DNA from: Sesamum alatum
Taxonomy: Eukaryota > Streptophyta > Magnoliopsida > Lamiales > Pedaliaceae
Direction: 5' to 3'
Assembly: GCA_034509735.1 (NCBI GenBank)
Contig: JACGWO010000003.1
Location: forward strand, 40,408,873 to 40,472,872
DNA length: 64,000 bases
Under the pieces are notes generated by a model. It was given only the letters and a program-made list of their open reading frames with translations. It did no database searches and was not told where the DNA came from. Positions 29,436 through 40,690 of this stretch are shown piece after piece. Position 1 is the first letter of the stretch, and the number at the start of each line of letters is the position of its first letter. A program made the position numbers and the translations under genes.

Positions 29436-29715
29436 CACTTAAAAAAATTACTATTGCCTACGATTTTAATGGTTATGAACTAAAACCATGATAAATAATT
29501 ATTAACCACGATTAAATAAGATCGATGTAAAAATTTAACTTATCCACCATAAAACTATTTTTGTCATGGGTTTTAGCCAGAAAAAATGTATTAGCCATAT
29601 TCTCAAAAACTACAGCCAACAACTATTGCGTGGTTGTGGTCATTGACTTTTTAATATAGCTATTTATTTTTTACCATGATATTAGCGATGGTTAGGTGTT
29701 ATATTTCTTCTAGTG
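29436..29715. mobile_element. CACTA-type MITE, copy in duplication A
   Basis: 280 bp, CACTTAAAAAAATTAC at the left and reversed CACTAGAAGAAATATAAC at the right, with target duplication ATA on both sides (29433-29435 and 29716-29718). Copy B has it at the same place, so it was inserted before the duplication. Confidence 0.75.
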
Positions 29716-30766
29716 ATATTTGCATAGTATGTATATATATATGACATATCTTACGTATTTTTTTTATCGTTGCTATATTGATGCCGTTGTTGTTGGTTGA
29801 ACTTAAAGAAGGCATCACCAATGTATAAACAGTAATTGGTTGAAACAATATGTGGTTGATAACTGGTTCTTATATGAAATAGGTAAAAAAAGTTGAGTTG
29901 ATTGTTATTGAATACTTGCAAACTCTTGCTGATTTTTCTTACTTTTGTCAAATTTGATTTGTTCATTTCATTTCAAATTTCACCATATATTTATAAGGAA
30001 GTATGTTTTGCAAATTAGGGTCAAGCTCCAACTATTAATAGTGGCCTTTAGATGATTAAATTTTCACGATCAGAATTTTTTAACGATCATAAAGGACTAA
30101 ACTAAAACTTATTTAGAAAACAGGAGGATAGTTTTAAAATTGTTTATATTTCATCAAAGTTTTTAGGGGCATTATGACAAAGATCATTTACTGCCTAAAA
30201 ATTGGTGAAATTGTCACTGGAATGATGAAATTGAAAATAATAAAAGAATTGGATGATTTTAAAAATTAATTAGAAGTACATGGACTCAAATGAAAATAGC
30301 CCCTTTTTTAACATGATTTTAGCTTACTTATCAATATTATTGGATAAGCGTGAATGATTTTATCAATATTTTATGTTTTTTTTTCATTGCCAATTATAAT
30401 ATTTTCACATATAATATATTATAAATTTATGTATACAAATAATTTATGGTACGTATGATTTGTTAGGTATTTGGATATTTGGATATAATGCAGATGTAAT
30501 GTTTTCTTGAGTATTAAATATATAGAGAATACTTTTTTAAACAGGTCTTTTAGCTTATTTTGTCTATGCTATTATAAATATGTCGATGATTTGTCATATT
30601 TTATGTCTCTTTCTTATTTTTTATAATAGCAATTATAGTCTTTTCGTATAATAATATCTATGTCATAAATGTTTATGTACAAATAAACAATTTTGTAGTT
30701 AATTTTTATAATAATATTTGTTAATTTTTAACATAGTTGAATTAAGATAAATTATTATAATAATAA

Positions 30767-31716
30767 GGAAAATCTTATTTTTAGTCCTTTATTTTAGGTT
30801 TTGTTCATTTTTAGTTCTGATCATTACGTAAATCTCACTTTTGGTCCTTTATCTTGCATTTTGTCTCAATTTTTGTCCTCCGTTAAGTTTTTTAACGGAA
30901 TGGCCACGTGAAAATCACGTGGCCGTTAAGTCTGTACAGAAATCTCTGATACATCGCCAGGCTTGGAGGCCTAATGATGCTTTTCGACCTCAGAGCTTGC
31001 CCAATTTGTCAAAGCAGCAGAGTTTTCAGTTAGACTAAGAGAGGCATTTCGGCCGAGGAGGATCCATTTGGGGCTGTAACAATGTCGGGCTGGTCCCTAA
31101 ATCATGTCCAATATGCTATGAGGGTTTGGACTGCACAGATCAATTCAAGCTTTATCCCTTGTTTGTGTGGATTCAAGCTCTGCCTTTTCTGTCACAAGAG
31201 AATTCTTGAAGAAGATGGGCACTGTCCAGGATGCAGGAAGCAGTACGACTGTGACACAGTTGAGGGAGATGCCACTCTGGATGGAGGGAGCTTGATATTT
31301 CGCTTGGCTCGCTCTTGCAGCATAACAACCAGGTGTTAGGAAGGGGGAAAATCATTGAAGTTGGGTCGCATAAACTCATTGGCATTGTTGAATCGTTCCT
31401 TCTTCTCCGCTTCTACGATTCAGAGGAGGTAAGATTTTAAAAAGAAAGGGTTAAGAAGGGATTTCTGCGATGGAGAAGAAGTTTGGGGTGAAATCAGGGT
31501 TCTTAATTTTTTCCCCCAAATACGCGAATTCAACAGAAATTGCCAAAGTCAGCAATTTCCTTTTAGACTTAACGGCCACGTGATTTTCACGTGGCCATTC
31601 CGTTAAAAAACTTAACGGAGGACGAAAAATGAGACAAAATGCAAGATAAATGACCAAAAGTGAGATCTACGTAATGATCAGGGCCTAAAATAAAGGACCA
31701 AAAATGAGATTTTCCC
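30767..31716. mobile_element. Pack-MULE-like transposon carrying a host gene fragment
   Basis: 950 bp with inverted arms of about 150-165 bp (30767-30930 and 31564-31716). The ends read GGAAAATCTTATTTTTAGTCC and, reversed, GGGAAAATCTCATTTTTGGTCC. A 9-bp repeat TAATAATAA flanks it (30758-30766 and 31717-31725), as in Mutator elements, though the sequence is low-complexity. Homologous flank at 27747-27783 runs through without it. The 630-bp interior encodes no transposase but holds part of a RING-finger gene. It relies on a transposase elsewhere. Confidence 0.85.
31105..31339 (+). pseudogene. Captured NOT4-type RING-finger fragment
   Basis: The frame from 31105 reads CPICYEGLDCTD, then a 4-base insertion (CAAT) shifts the frame. 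The next frame continues SSFIPCLCGFKLCLFCHKRI and, after LEEDG, CPGCRKQYDCD, then a GGSLIFRLARS tail ending in TAG. The Cys spacing is the C4C4 RING of plant proteins related to CNOT4/NOT4, an E3 ligase subunit of the CCR4-NOT complex. Parent gene not in the window. The frameshift between the first and second Cys pairs prevents an intact RING unless translation starts downstream or RNA is processed. Confidence 0.8.
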
Positions 31717-32269
31717 TAATAATAATAATAAATTAAATAAAGAGTTTTATATATTGATCTAAATAATAACTACTTACATAAAATTATTTGAAAATCTTAA
31801 TACTAATGTAATGCTATGTGTATATTTAAATAATTAATTTAGTAATTAATTTTTGTAATAGTAGTTGTTTATTACCTACATGGTTGAATTGAGATAGAAT
31901 ATTCTAAAATAAACAGATTATAATAAAGAGTTATTGTTTATAACTAATAACTAATTAAATAAAATTAATCAAGAATCTTAATACTAATAACTAAGAAAAT
32001 ATATTGACTATACAATTAGGAGAAAATACTATTTTAAATTTATAGAAGCATCTTTTTAAAAGAAAAGGAAGTAATGTGTGGTACAGTTTTCCATTAATTT
32101 AATATACTTATAAATTATATATAATGGGATATTCTAAAACATCAGGAACTTGAGATATTTTAATTTTTGTATTTTTCTCTGATGCTTAAAAAATTTAAAA
32201 TTTCATAGAAAATATAATTTTATACGGTAATAAATAATATTTTGGGATACCTAATTAACAGTGATGTGA

Positions 32270-33047
32270 GCAAAAAAATGCTCAATCACAACAGTCTTCT
32301 TGGACTTGAGTGTAGTGGACTTGGATTTTGAATATGCGGATAGGGAACTTGCAAAAAAAAAAAAAAGTTAGCACTCTGACGATCAAGTTAGTAAACAATT
32401 TTGGAATAAATAATCTGGAATGCAAGAAGATTTAACTAGAGTCAAGAGCATAAAAGTATGCAAAGTGTAAATTAATGAGAGATGTGGGGATTCATAGTAT
32501 AGAGAGACGTTACTCAGCCAAACAAAGAGAGCTGGTATTTATAGGAAGAGTGCCTTAAAAGGAGGAGACTTCTAAGGGGGGATCGGTTGAGGCCTTCCTA
32601 GAGTCTCGTCCGTCTTGGCCTCCTAGAAATGAGGGGTCGGTTCAGAGATCCGTCCTAGATTCGAGGGGGGGCTTTATACTTTATCCAATCCGATTCGAAT
32701 TTGGGTTGACCGAATCTTTGGACTCTCTACTACAGTCCATCTTCCAAACGCATCTCGGCCAGGGCTGGGCCAGGCTTTCCTGCGGGCTTCCACTTCCTAG
32801 GCTGTAACTGGGCCGCCTTCGCAAGTTCTTCCCTCCTGGGCCTTTTCCTCATGTTTAGGCCTCTCTCACTCGCTTGAAAAGGGCCTAGCCTGGTCCTTGG
32901 ACGGGCCTAGCATCACCTTTTCTCAACTGGGCTAAGGGGTATTGGGTTACTTTTCCTCTGGGCTCGTCTCTTGTATATAGATCTTTTCCATTCTCGGCCC
33001 ATGCATATGGGCCGACTATTTTATGCACACTAATTAGTCAACACTGC
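32270..33047 (-). mobile_element. Probable solo LTR or LTR-like insertion
   Basis: A GC-richer island interrupting NAC-flank DNA. On the minus strand it begins TGTTGACTAATTAGTGTGC and contains TATAAATACCAGCTC (32534-32548), like an LTR promoter. No coding capacity and no verified target duplication, so the assignment is tentative. Confidence 0.4.
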
Positions 33048-34555
33048 CCTCTCCAGGTTCGACTAATGCCGACCCCCCTCCCCCCTAAAAACAATTATTT
33101 TTTGTTGCGTACCCCCTGCGTCGGGGATGAAACAATTTACTCGTTTTCCTTCTTTTTTTTCCCTCGAAGGTAGTTAATCCCCCCACCCCCCACCCAAGTG
33201 TTACCAAGTTGGAAATTGCGCTAATTTCCCCTCTATTTAAAAATACATAACATTCACGTGCTGGACACGTGGCCTAGCCGTTAAAAGATAAATGAAAAAA
33301 TAGATGAGGATGAAAAGTGTAAAGATTTGTAAATTATGGACCAATTATTAAGTGTCAATCTCATAATAAACGAGATCAAAAATGAAAATAATTTAACTTA
33401 TGGGACCAAACATAAAATGCTATTTCCCCTACAAGCATTAAAAATGAGTTCAAGCATCAAATCTTGTGATATTATTATTAATAAGGTTTTTTCTTTCTTT
33501 TTTCTTGACAAAGAAAAAAGAAAAACAATTAGTACAAAAAACTTGACGCACATTGTAAATTTAGAGGGGAAGTCTTAGGTAATTAGATGTGAAGAGCTAA
33601 CAATATATTAGGGGAAATATAAGTATAATTAACCCCCACAAATTAAAATATAACTAACAGTACTACACTTAAATTTGCAGCTGCAACTCATGTAAATGTG
33701 CTGCAGCAGTTCATAAGTTTGCAGAAACGCACTTCTGTTTAGTCCCTTATAATAAAATTGAACATATTGACGATTTTTAAGATTTGATGCTGTTTAAATC
33801 AGATGAATGGCTATGCATAATTGTTAATTGATAAAAAAGATATGCTGCTCAAACGGATCTTGAGGAGCATTCCGCTTGTGCAAACCTATGAAGCTCAGAA
33901 CAATATCTCAAGACTCAGAAAATGATGAATTGCATGAAATTGTTCAGGACTTGATAGTGACACGGGACGGACAACGTTCATTACATTGATAACTATGACA
34001 GACGTTATGCAATCATGAAGATGATATAATTAAGGAGAAATTGAAGAATCTTCCAAGTCTAAACTGAAATACTTTTCCATCTTCTCCACAGAATTTCTTG
34101 CACCTGATTATCTGCTTGGATAGCGAGTTCTTGAACAAGATGTGTTGGATCAAAATATATCGATCAGTCCCATAAAAATCTGATTTTCTTCAAGTATGAT
34201 CAATTAGTCACATAAAACTGAAAATGTATTCATATATGTAATTGTCATCACAGAGAAGGCCAAGAAAAAAAGTGTTGTTAAGGGAAACATCAAACACAAC
34301 TATTTTTGAGATTACCTCCAAACAATTCCATTCAAGTAACAGAAAGATAATGTCTCGATTTTCCTAATGACAATACTTGTAACACACTACTTAAACAGAT
34401 TATTCTGAATTGTTTTAGAACATTTATAAGCCATCGAAGCATACATGGACAAGAAACAAGAACTTCTATTTGATTCAGTTGCAATGAAACTATTACAGAT
34501 CATAAAATCTCATTGTGTATTTGCTAACAATGATACATCAGGAAATTGTGAAGAA
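33048..34555. other. 3' flank of NAC gene 2
   Basis: From about 33110 this is the copy-B counterpart of 25300-26184. It includes a 240-bp stretch (about 34142-34380) absent from copy A. Shared text such as CACCTGATTATCTGCTTGGA occurs in both. No separate gene was recognised, although the shared block (minus strand around QELAIQADNQVQEILWRRW) looks like an exon relic of an unidentified gene. Confidence 0.4.
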
Positions 34556-35524
34556 CTAAATCAAGGGTTCAAGTGCATCTTCAAAATCCAAACTAATATC
34601 AAGCAAGGATCCAATATCACCATCCTCGCACTCCAAAAAAATATCAAGCCAAGACTTATCATCTTCATGATATGAGCACTCTCTTCCATGATCAGGCTGA
34701 TCATCAACCGGCATAGGGAGTTGTTGCAGCGGTGGTGTGTTCGCATAACCAGAGTCTGGCGCCGTCCATGCAAAGTTATCATCATCAGCAGAAGAGCCGA
34801 CGTGAGTCGATCTCCATTCCAATAGGCTCATGATGTCCACCTTGTGCTTCTTTTGACTTGTAACTTCTTGGGGTTCTAGATCTGCAGCCGATCTTTTCTT
34901 GTTATCATTCGACATTAATGGATTCTCCCCGCATGAACTCGAACATTCTTCAGAAACCCATCTGGAAATAGATTGTTGTGGAGATTTCTCCTTGGACGAT
35001 CTCGTGATCCTACATATCACATAGTCCTTGTTTGGCAACTCACAGTTCAAAGAAACGCCGGCAAGCGAATACTCGTGCATGATCCAGTGATGATCACGTT
35101 GCTTTGTGCCGTCGCTGGGGGGATTCTTCACGGTAAATGTAAACATCTTCATCTGGCCGATCAGTTGTCCGGAATTGTTGTATATTTTTCGTGCACCAGT
35201 TTGGCCGTCCCAGGTACCACACCCTGCAGTTCTTGCAACCCTTGTCTTGCCATTAACTTTGGACAACTTGGTGAAAACGTAGACGACATTCTTCACCTTC
35301 TTGCATTCTTTGCCCTCTGCTCCAGTGACACAAGTATCCCATTCAACGTCCGAGAAAACATCCCATGGATCTGCGTTTTTCGTCCCGTAAATGGTCTTCT
35401 CCAACAAGGGATTCCATGGCAGCTCAAGCCCCATCGCCTTTCTTGAGAGGTAGAAAGTGATGAGTTCTTCATCGGTGGGTGTGAAGTGAAAACCTGGAGG
35501 GAGGATCAATGTCTCCGTCATCAT
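34556..35524 (-). CDS. NAC-domain transcription factor 2, intronless, altered C-terminus
   Basis: 322 residues from the ATG at 35524 (a GTG lies in frame at 35536). The NAC domain is nearly the same as gene 1, but keeps Glu in HHWIMHEYSL and has IYGTKNADPW, one residue more, in the early domain. The nuclear-signal pair KKRS / KKHKV is kept. The end differs: where genes 1 and 3 have a run of Asp and about 15 further residues, this one reads FEDALEPLI and stops. A deletion and frame change explain it. The upstream CT-rich leader and TATA are conserved, so it is probably expressed. Confidence 0.92.
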   Translation of the reverse strand: MMTETLILPPGFHFTPTDEELITFYLSRKAMGLELPWNPLLEKTIYGTKNADPWDVFSDVEWDTCVTGAEGKECKKVKNVVYVFTKLSKVNGKTRVARTAGCGTWDGQTGARKIYNNSGQLIGQMKMFTFTVKNPPSDGTKQRDHHWIMHEYSLAGVSLNCELPNKDYVICRITRSSKEKSPQQSISRWVSEECSSSCGENPLMSNDNKKRSAADLEPQEVTSQKKHKVDIMSLLEWRSTHVGSSADDDNFAWTAPDSGYANTPPLQQLPMPVDDQPDHGRECSYHEDDKSWLDIFLECEDGDIGSLLDISLDFEDALEPLI

Positions 35525-35638
35525 TCTCTCTGTCACTCTCTCTCACTCTCTCTCTCTAGTTTTATCTCTCTCCTCTCTTATGTGATTCTTGCACTCTTCT
35601 TTTAGGATGGATCAGAATTCAGAATCGAACTGTCCTAG

Positions 35639-35647
35639 GTATATATA
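35639..35647 (-). promoter_or_regulatory. TATA box of NAC gene 2
   Basis: GTATATATAG context identical to genes 1 and 3, about 115 bp upstream of the ATG, preceded by the same leader of CT repeats. Confidence 0.6.
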
Positions 35648-36918
35648 GAGAGAGATTTACAGTTCAAAAAATGGATGCTGCACACGTGTTGTAATCTTAG
35701 TGGTAAATACGTTGTTCTTGGTATCCAATCAAGTTATTGTACGTATGATTTCTAGGTATTTGGATCTTTGGATAAAATGTTGATGTGGGTTATTTCATTT
35801 TAACCCCTATGTTTTTAGTTAATTATTAAAATAGTCCAATTTTTCGTTTGTTATTTTTTCAGTTTCGTCATTTGGTGGAGTTTTAGGGCAATTTTTCATC
35901 CAATTAAAGGGTATTCTCATACTTTTCTCTAAATTTATAAAAAAAATAAAAAGAAAAAGAAAGAAAATGTTGGGGGTTATGAATATTATCGCATTATTTT
36001 ATATATTTTTTTTGGTGACTAGTAGGCATGTTCATTATTCAGTTTACATACTGGCCGAAAAATCGATTGAATTGAAAATTCAATTATTAACAAATTTGAT
36101 TCGGTATCCGATTATTTTGTCAAAAAAAAAAAAATTTCGGTTCAATTTTTGTTTTTATGTTGATTAACCGACAATAATTGAATTTCAAAAATTTATAAAA
36201 GAATTATATTATATTATGTTATATGTATAATAAATTAAAATTATATATAAACTTAATTCTATTTATTTTTTAATTAAGTTAACTATAATTAACTTAAACA
36301 AAATCGATTACCATTAATATTGAGTTGAATATGAATTGTGTATTCATAATATTTGTATTATTGACTGGTGCATTTTAAGTCTTATTTGGATTTGTTTTTG
36401 GTTATACAATTTGTTTTATAAATTTTGATATTTAACCTTTTTTGGAGTTTGTACGAGCAATTTTGTATAAAATCAGTTAAATGCATTTTTTTTAAATTCG
36501 GTACAAAATCAATTTGGTTTTTAACAAACCGAACTAATTAAGTATTTTGGTTCGGTATTCAGTATGTCATCTCGGCGTACCCAATTCTTGGTTCGATTTG
36601 ATTCAATTAACGGGACTGAACACCCCTAGCTGCTAGGCAGATTTGAATATACTATCATAATAGATTGGTTATTTTCATTTTACTCTCTGTGTTTTTAATT
36701 GTTTTTAAAAACCATCCAAGTCCTTTTGTTATTTTACAATTTCGTTATTTTGGTGGGATTTCAGCCAATTTTTCTTTCAATTGAAGGGCATACTTGTACT
36801 TTTTTTATATTTCTCAAAAAATAAAAAAGAAAAATTTGTCGGTTTTATATATTATGACATAGTATATGTTATGATATTATCTTATATATTTTTAGGTTGC
36901 TAGGAAAAATTGAATATA

Positions 36919-37206
36919 CACTTAAAAAAATTACTATTGCCTACGATTTTAATGGTTATGAACTAAAGCCATGATAAATAATTATTATTAACCACAATTA
37001 GATAAAATCGATGTAAAAGATCAACTTATCCACCATAAAACTATTTTTGTCATGGCTTTTAGCCATGAAAAATGTATTAGCCACATTCTCAAAAACTACA
37101 TCCAACAACCATATATTGCGTGACTGTGGTCATTGACTTTTTACTGCGACTATTTATATTTTACCATGATACATAGTGATGGTTAAGTGTTAAAATTTTT
37201 CTAGTG
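36919..37206. mobile_element. CACTA-type MITE, copy in duplication B
   Basis: 288 bp, the same element as at 29436-29715, with ATA target duplications (36916-36918 and 37207-37209). Confidence 0.75.
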
Positions 37207-37509
37207 ATATTCGCATAGTATGTATATATATATATGACATATCTTACATTTTTATTTTTATTTTTAATCATTGCTACATTGATGCCGTAGTTGTTGGTTG
37301 AACTTAAAGAAGGCATCATCAATGTATAAATAGTAATTGGTTGAAACGACTCGTAGTTGATAACTGATTCTTATATGAAATAGGTGAAAAAAGTTGAGTT
37401 GATTGTTATTGAATACTTGCGTTGCTGATTTTTCTTACTTTTGTCAAATCTAGTTGGAGCAACAAAAACAGCAACACTCCAAGATACAGTAAAATCCAAT
37501 CTCCAATTT

Positions 37510-37790
37510 CACTACAAGAAAATAGTTCAATAGCTATGAAAAAATTTGATGATAAAATCAGCATCGAACTAATTAGCAAGGTAAAGTTCTCATTGTTAAT
37601 CTACATTATTTAATATATATATTGAACAGTTCGTTGCTAAATTTGTAGCAAGTAAATTTCGTTGCTAGATTCATTAGCAAGTAAATTTCTTGTACTAGAA
37701 AATATAGGTTAACAACGAGAATTTTGCTTGCTAATTAATTAGTTCGATGCTGATTTGTTTTCGTTGTTATTGAGCAATTTTATTGTAGTG
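37510..37790. mobile_element. CACTA-type MITE, third subfamily member
   Basis: 281 bp with ends CACTACAAGAAAATAGTTCA and reversed CACTACAATAAAATTGCTCA, and TTT on both sides. Closest to the copy in the pectinesterase intron (2061-2315), sharing the GTTCAATAGCTAT phrase and the internal GCAAGTAAATTTC type motif. Confidence 0.75.
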
Positions 37791-38588
37791 TTTGTCATTG
37801 TAGCTTTGAACTCAATTGTTGATGAGTTCGACATCAAGAAATTCAGGTAAAAGATACTGTGTTGTCCCATGTTAAGGGTAAATTGCTTGATATTTTTTTT
37901 GTTTTTTCGTTTTCTATGTCAATTATTGGTGAGATTGAATTGTACTCATTTGCATAATTTAGGAGTGCACTAATATATTTGCAATTGTTGTTGACAATAA
38001 TACCGAGATTGCAACACGAGCCAAGGAGAATACACCTAGCCCGTGTTCCTCTCGTTCAATTTTTTCCGTTCGTTTTAACGGGCTCTTAACGGAGAGGACC
38101 AATTTTGTAAACAAAAATGATAGTTTGAGAATTAAAATTGTCACTTATGATTGTTTGAGAATCAAAATTAAATTAATGGTAAAATTGAAGGATGAAAAAT
38201 GTAATTTTCAGGTCCTATTTAAGTAAGGTCGTTATAAAAACATAATTCTAATTAAATTTAATTTCAAAATAGTTATTAAAAAAGAGGCCAATTTGCAACA
38301 AACATCAAATTAAATTTGCACTAAAAAATATGTCCGGCTTAATTACAGGGCCAAAGGGACATTGAGAGATAATTGTATTAATTAATTTTTTTTCACATTC
38401 CTTTTGCAGTTCTTTTATTAGGATTTTGGCACAACATAGGGTTGGTTTGGTTCACATGAGAGAAAAGGGGAAGTGAAAGGGGGAGGGACAAAGAAAGAAA
38501 AGTAGTTTTCCTTCAAATTGTTTGATATGATTAGAAGATAGTAAATCTCAAAATACTTATCCTTGTTTGGTACGAGGAAAATAGATTG
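37791..38588. other. Intergenic, AT-rich
   Basis: No coding sequence recognised between the MITE and the LTR element. Confidence 0.5.
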
Positions 38589-38593
38589 AAAAG

Positions 38594-39309
38594 TGTTGAG
38601 ATTTTTTGGACCAGACTCAACTAAGCTGGCCCAACAGCCGATGAGGCCCAACAGGATCACAACCCACTTACGAAGCCCATTTGCTCCTACCCGACCCGGC
38701 CTGACCCATTGTTTGCCCTAGTTTTTAAACCCTCGATTGACCTTTGTGTTGCCCTAACTATTCCCCCTCATATGGAGGTTTTTTTCCTTTTTCCCACTGT
38801 AAACCCTATTCTCCTTTCTCCTTTATTCCCTCTTGTCTTTTTCGGTGTCTTCTCCAGCCACTATAAAATGGTTGTTCACAGTCCCCCTAAAAAGATAGAC
38901 GATCTACGATTACTACTCTGTGTGATTCATGAGATCAGATATCATTCTTATATTTATCCCCCTTGAAAAACCCTTGTTGGGAGTTTTGAGCGAGCGAGTT
39001 TCAGACCTTGTGTAGGATGTGGGTTGTGCGATCCGTTGGTGCATTCGGTGTTGAGTGTCGGCCTGTTGTGGCCGTTGTCGTCTCACTCCAGTTTTGTTTG
39101 CTGCCTGAGCCTGTTTCTAAGATAGCCATTCGTTGGCCTCCTTTTGAACTAAATATTTTATTTATTGTTTTCACTGTGTGTGAAGCTTTTCTTTATAATT
39201 ATTATCTCATCCTCTGATTCTGTAATCGCAAGGGTTTCTACTTACACAGTTGAGATTTGTTCTCTGTTTATATTGTATTGTGGCTTATTGGAGGGATTTT
39301 CACCTAACG
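38594..39309 (+). repeat. 5' LTR of the gag-only element
   Basis: 716 bp, same length as the 3' LTR and differing by scattered substitutions (for example CATATGGAGG against CATTTGGAGG), so the insertion is not very recent. Confidence 0.9.
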
Positions 39310-39693
39310 GTGGTATCAGAGCCGGTATTAAACCGGTTCTGGGTCGAGCGTTTGGTTCGGTAAACGTTTCTAACTCGTCTTTATACTGTTATTGTGCATA
39401 TGTTGCGTATACAACTTAGTGCTTCGCTTCTGCTGATAATTTTTTCTCTGTTGGTAACATTGCTGAGTGCTCTGCTTCTGTTGATAAGTACTGTTGATAA
39501 TAATTCTGCTTAGTGCACCGGCTTTTTCCCTTTGATCCCTCACTTGGCCGGGTCCCATGAGACCGTCAGGTATCTGGTTGAGGTTCAGGGGTGGTTTCCG
39601 GTTATTGTCGTTCTATTTATAACTGTGTCTTAATTTTGTGTAAACTTTGCTTTAGCTTTATATTCGTAATTCTGTGTGATATCTCTATTATCT

Positions 39694-40511
39694 ATGGCTG
39701 GTTATAATTTGCTTCCATTCGATGGTAAGTTTGATTTTTCTATATGGCAACAAAAAATAAGGGGTATTTTGATTCAGCAAAGAGTTTTCAAAGCCATCGA
39801 TGGTAAAAATTCTGAAAATTTTTCTAAAGAAAAACAAATCGAGACTGATGAGTTTGCCTATTCTTCTATTATCTTGAATTTGTCAGATTCTGTGATTAGG
39901 AAAGTAGGTAAGCAAGAAACTGCTAAAAAATCTGTGAAATAAACGTTAGAAGAGCTGTATATTGAGAATTCGTTGCCTAGTAAGCTTTTTCTGCTTAACA
40001 AATTTTTCCGGTATAAATTGGACTTGTCTAAAAACATTCATGAGAATCTTGATGAATTTACTAAGTTAGTCCAAGATACTAAGGTAACCGGTGATAAGAA
40101 CATTGATGACTATACCCCAATTATCTTGTTGAATGCTATACCAGAGGAGTTAGTGATGTTAAATGTGCTATCAAGTATGGAATGGATAATGTGAACCTTG
40201 AAATTGTTGTTAGTGGTCTTAAGAGTAAGGAGATGGACATTAAGGCTAACAAACCTAGTCAAAACTAACTTGAAGTGAACTTTGTGAAGGGAAAGACTAG
40301 GAACTCTGGGTACAATCATAAGAGTCATAAATCAAGAGAAGATGAGAGTGAGGTTGATAAAAAGAAAGAGAGGAAGTGTTACAATTGTGGGATTAAAGGG
40401 CACTATATTAAAGATTGTAGGAAACCTAGGAAAAATAAAAGGGATAGAAATCAGGATAGTGACGAAGAAGCAAATGTTGCTATTCCAGATAATCAAGGAG
40501 AAGTCTATTAA
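39694..40511 (+). pseudogene. gag region of the LTR element, interrupted
   Basis: Begins MAGYNLLPFDGKFDF, a copia gag start (also FSIWQQKIRGIL). A TAA follows KKSVK at about 39940, and the frame changes near 40140-40270. It ends with a nucleocapsid zinc knuckle CYNCGIKGHYIKDC (about 40378-40420) in a basic Lys/Arg-rich context, and a TAA at 40509-40511. It would have packaged element RNA. As it stands, no full-length gag can be made. Confidence 0.8.
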
Positions 40512-40690
40512 TTCTCGGGTCATTTGTCCTCTTTTCTTGTACACCTTACTAACCTAAGTGTGCTAGTGTGTTTATCTGTCTTACAGGTACCTTCGTGGTG
40601 TCCCGGTGATGTTTTAGGCGATGATGAATGCCCAAAAACCGGACTTGGGCCAGAGATCTCCTTTCTGAGGTTCTGGTCCAAGGTAGGGAA

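Larger units (their letters stand above)
25300..29950. repeat. Segmental duplication, copy A (carries NAC gene 1)
   Basis: Order and wording match 33110-37448 (copy B): the downstream block around 25430-25560, the NAC 3' flank, the gene, its promoter, the block near 27920-28680, a MITE at 29436 and the tail near 29950. Copy A has an extra fold-back element at 28759-29240. Copy B has a separate insertion between about 34142 and 34380. Confidence 0.85.
30440..32265. repeat. Promoter-side NAC flank without its gene
   Basis: Sequence from about 30447 (phrase GGATATAATGCAGATGTA) to the GGGATACCTAATTAA near 32257 parallels the DNA upstream of NAC genes 1 and 3 (27413-27880 and 51800-52500). No NAC coding sequence accompanies it. 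Interrupted by the Pack-MULE at 30767-31716. A shorter internal duplication makes part of it appear twice (about 30640-31800 and 31800-32000). Confidence 0.7.
33110..37448. repeat. Segmental duplication, copy B (carries NAC gene 2)
   Basis: Partner of 25300-29950, colinear apart from small indels and the insertions described for each copy. It provides the empty site for the fold-back element at 28759-29240. Confidence 0.85.

Noticed and set aside
31082..31339. A functional small RING protein from the Pack-MULE
   Set aside because: The first Cys pair (CPIC) is in a different frame because of a 4-base insertion, so the reading frame carries an incomplete RING.
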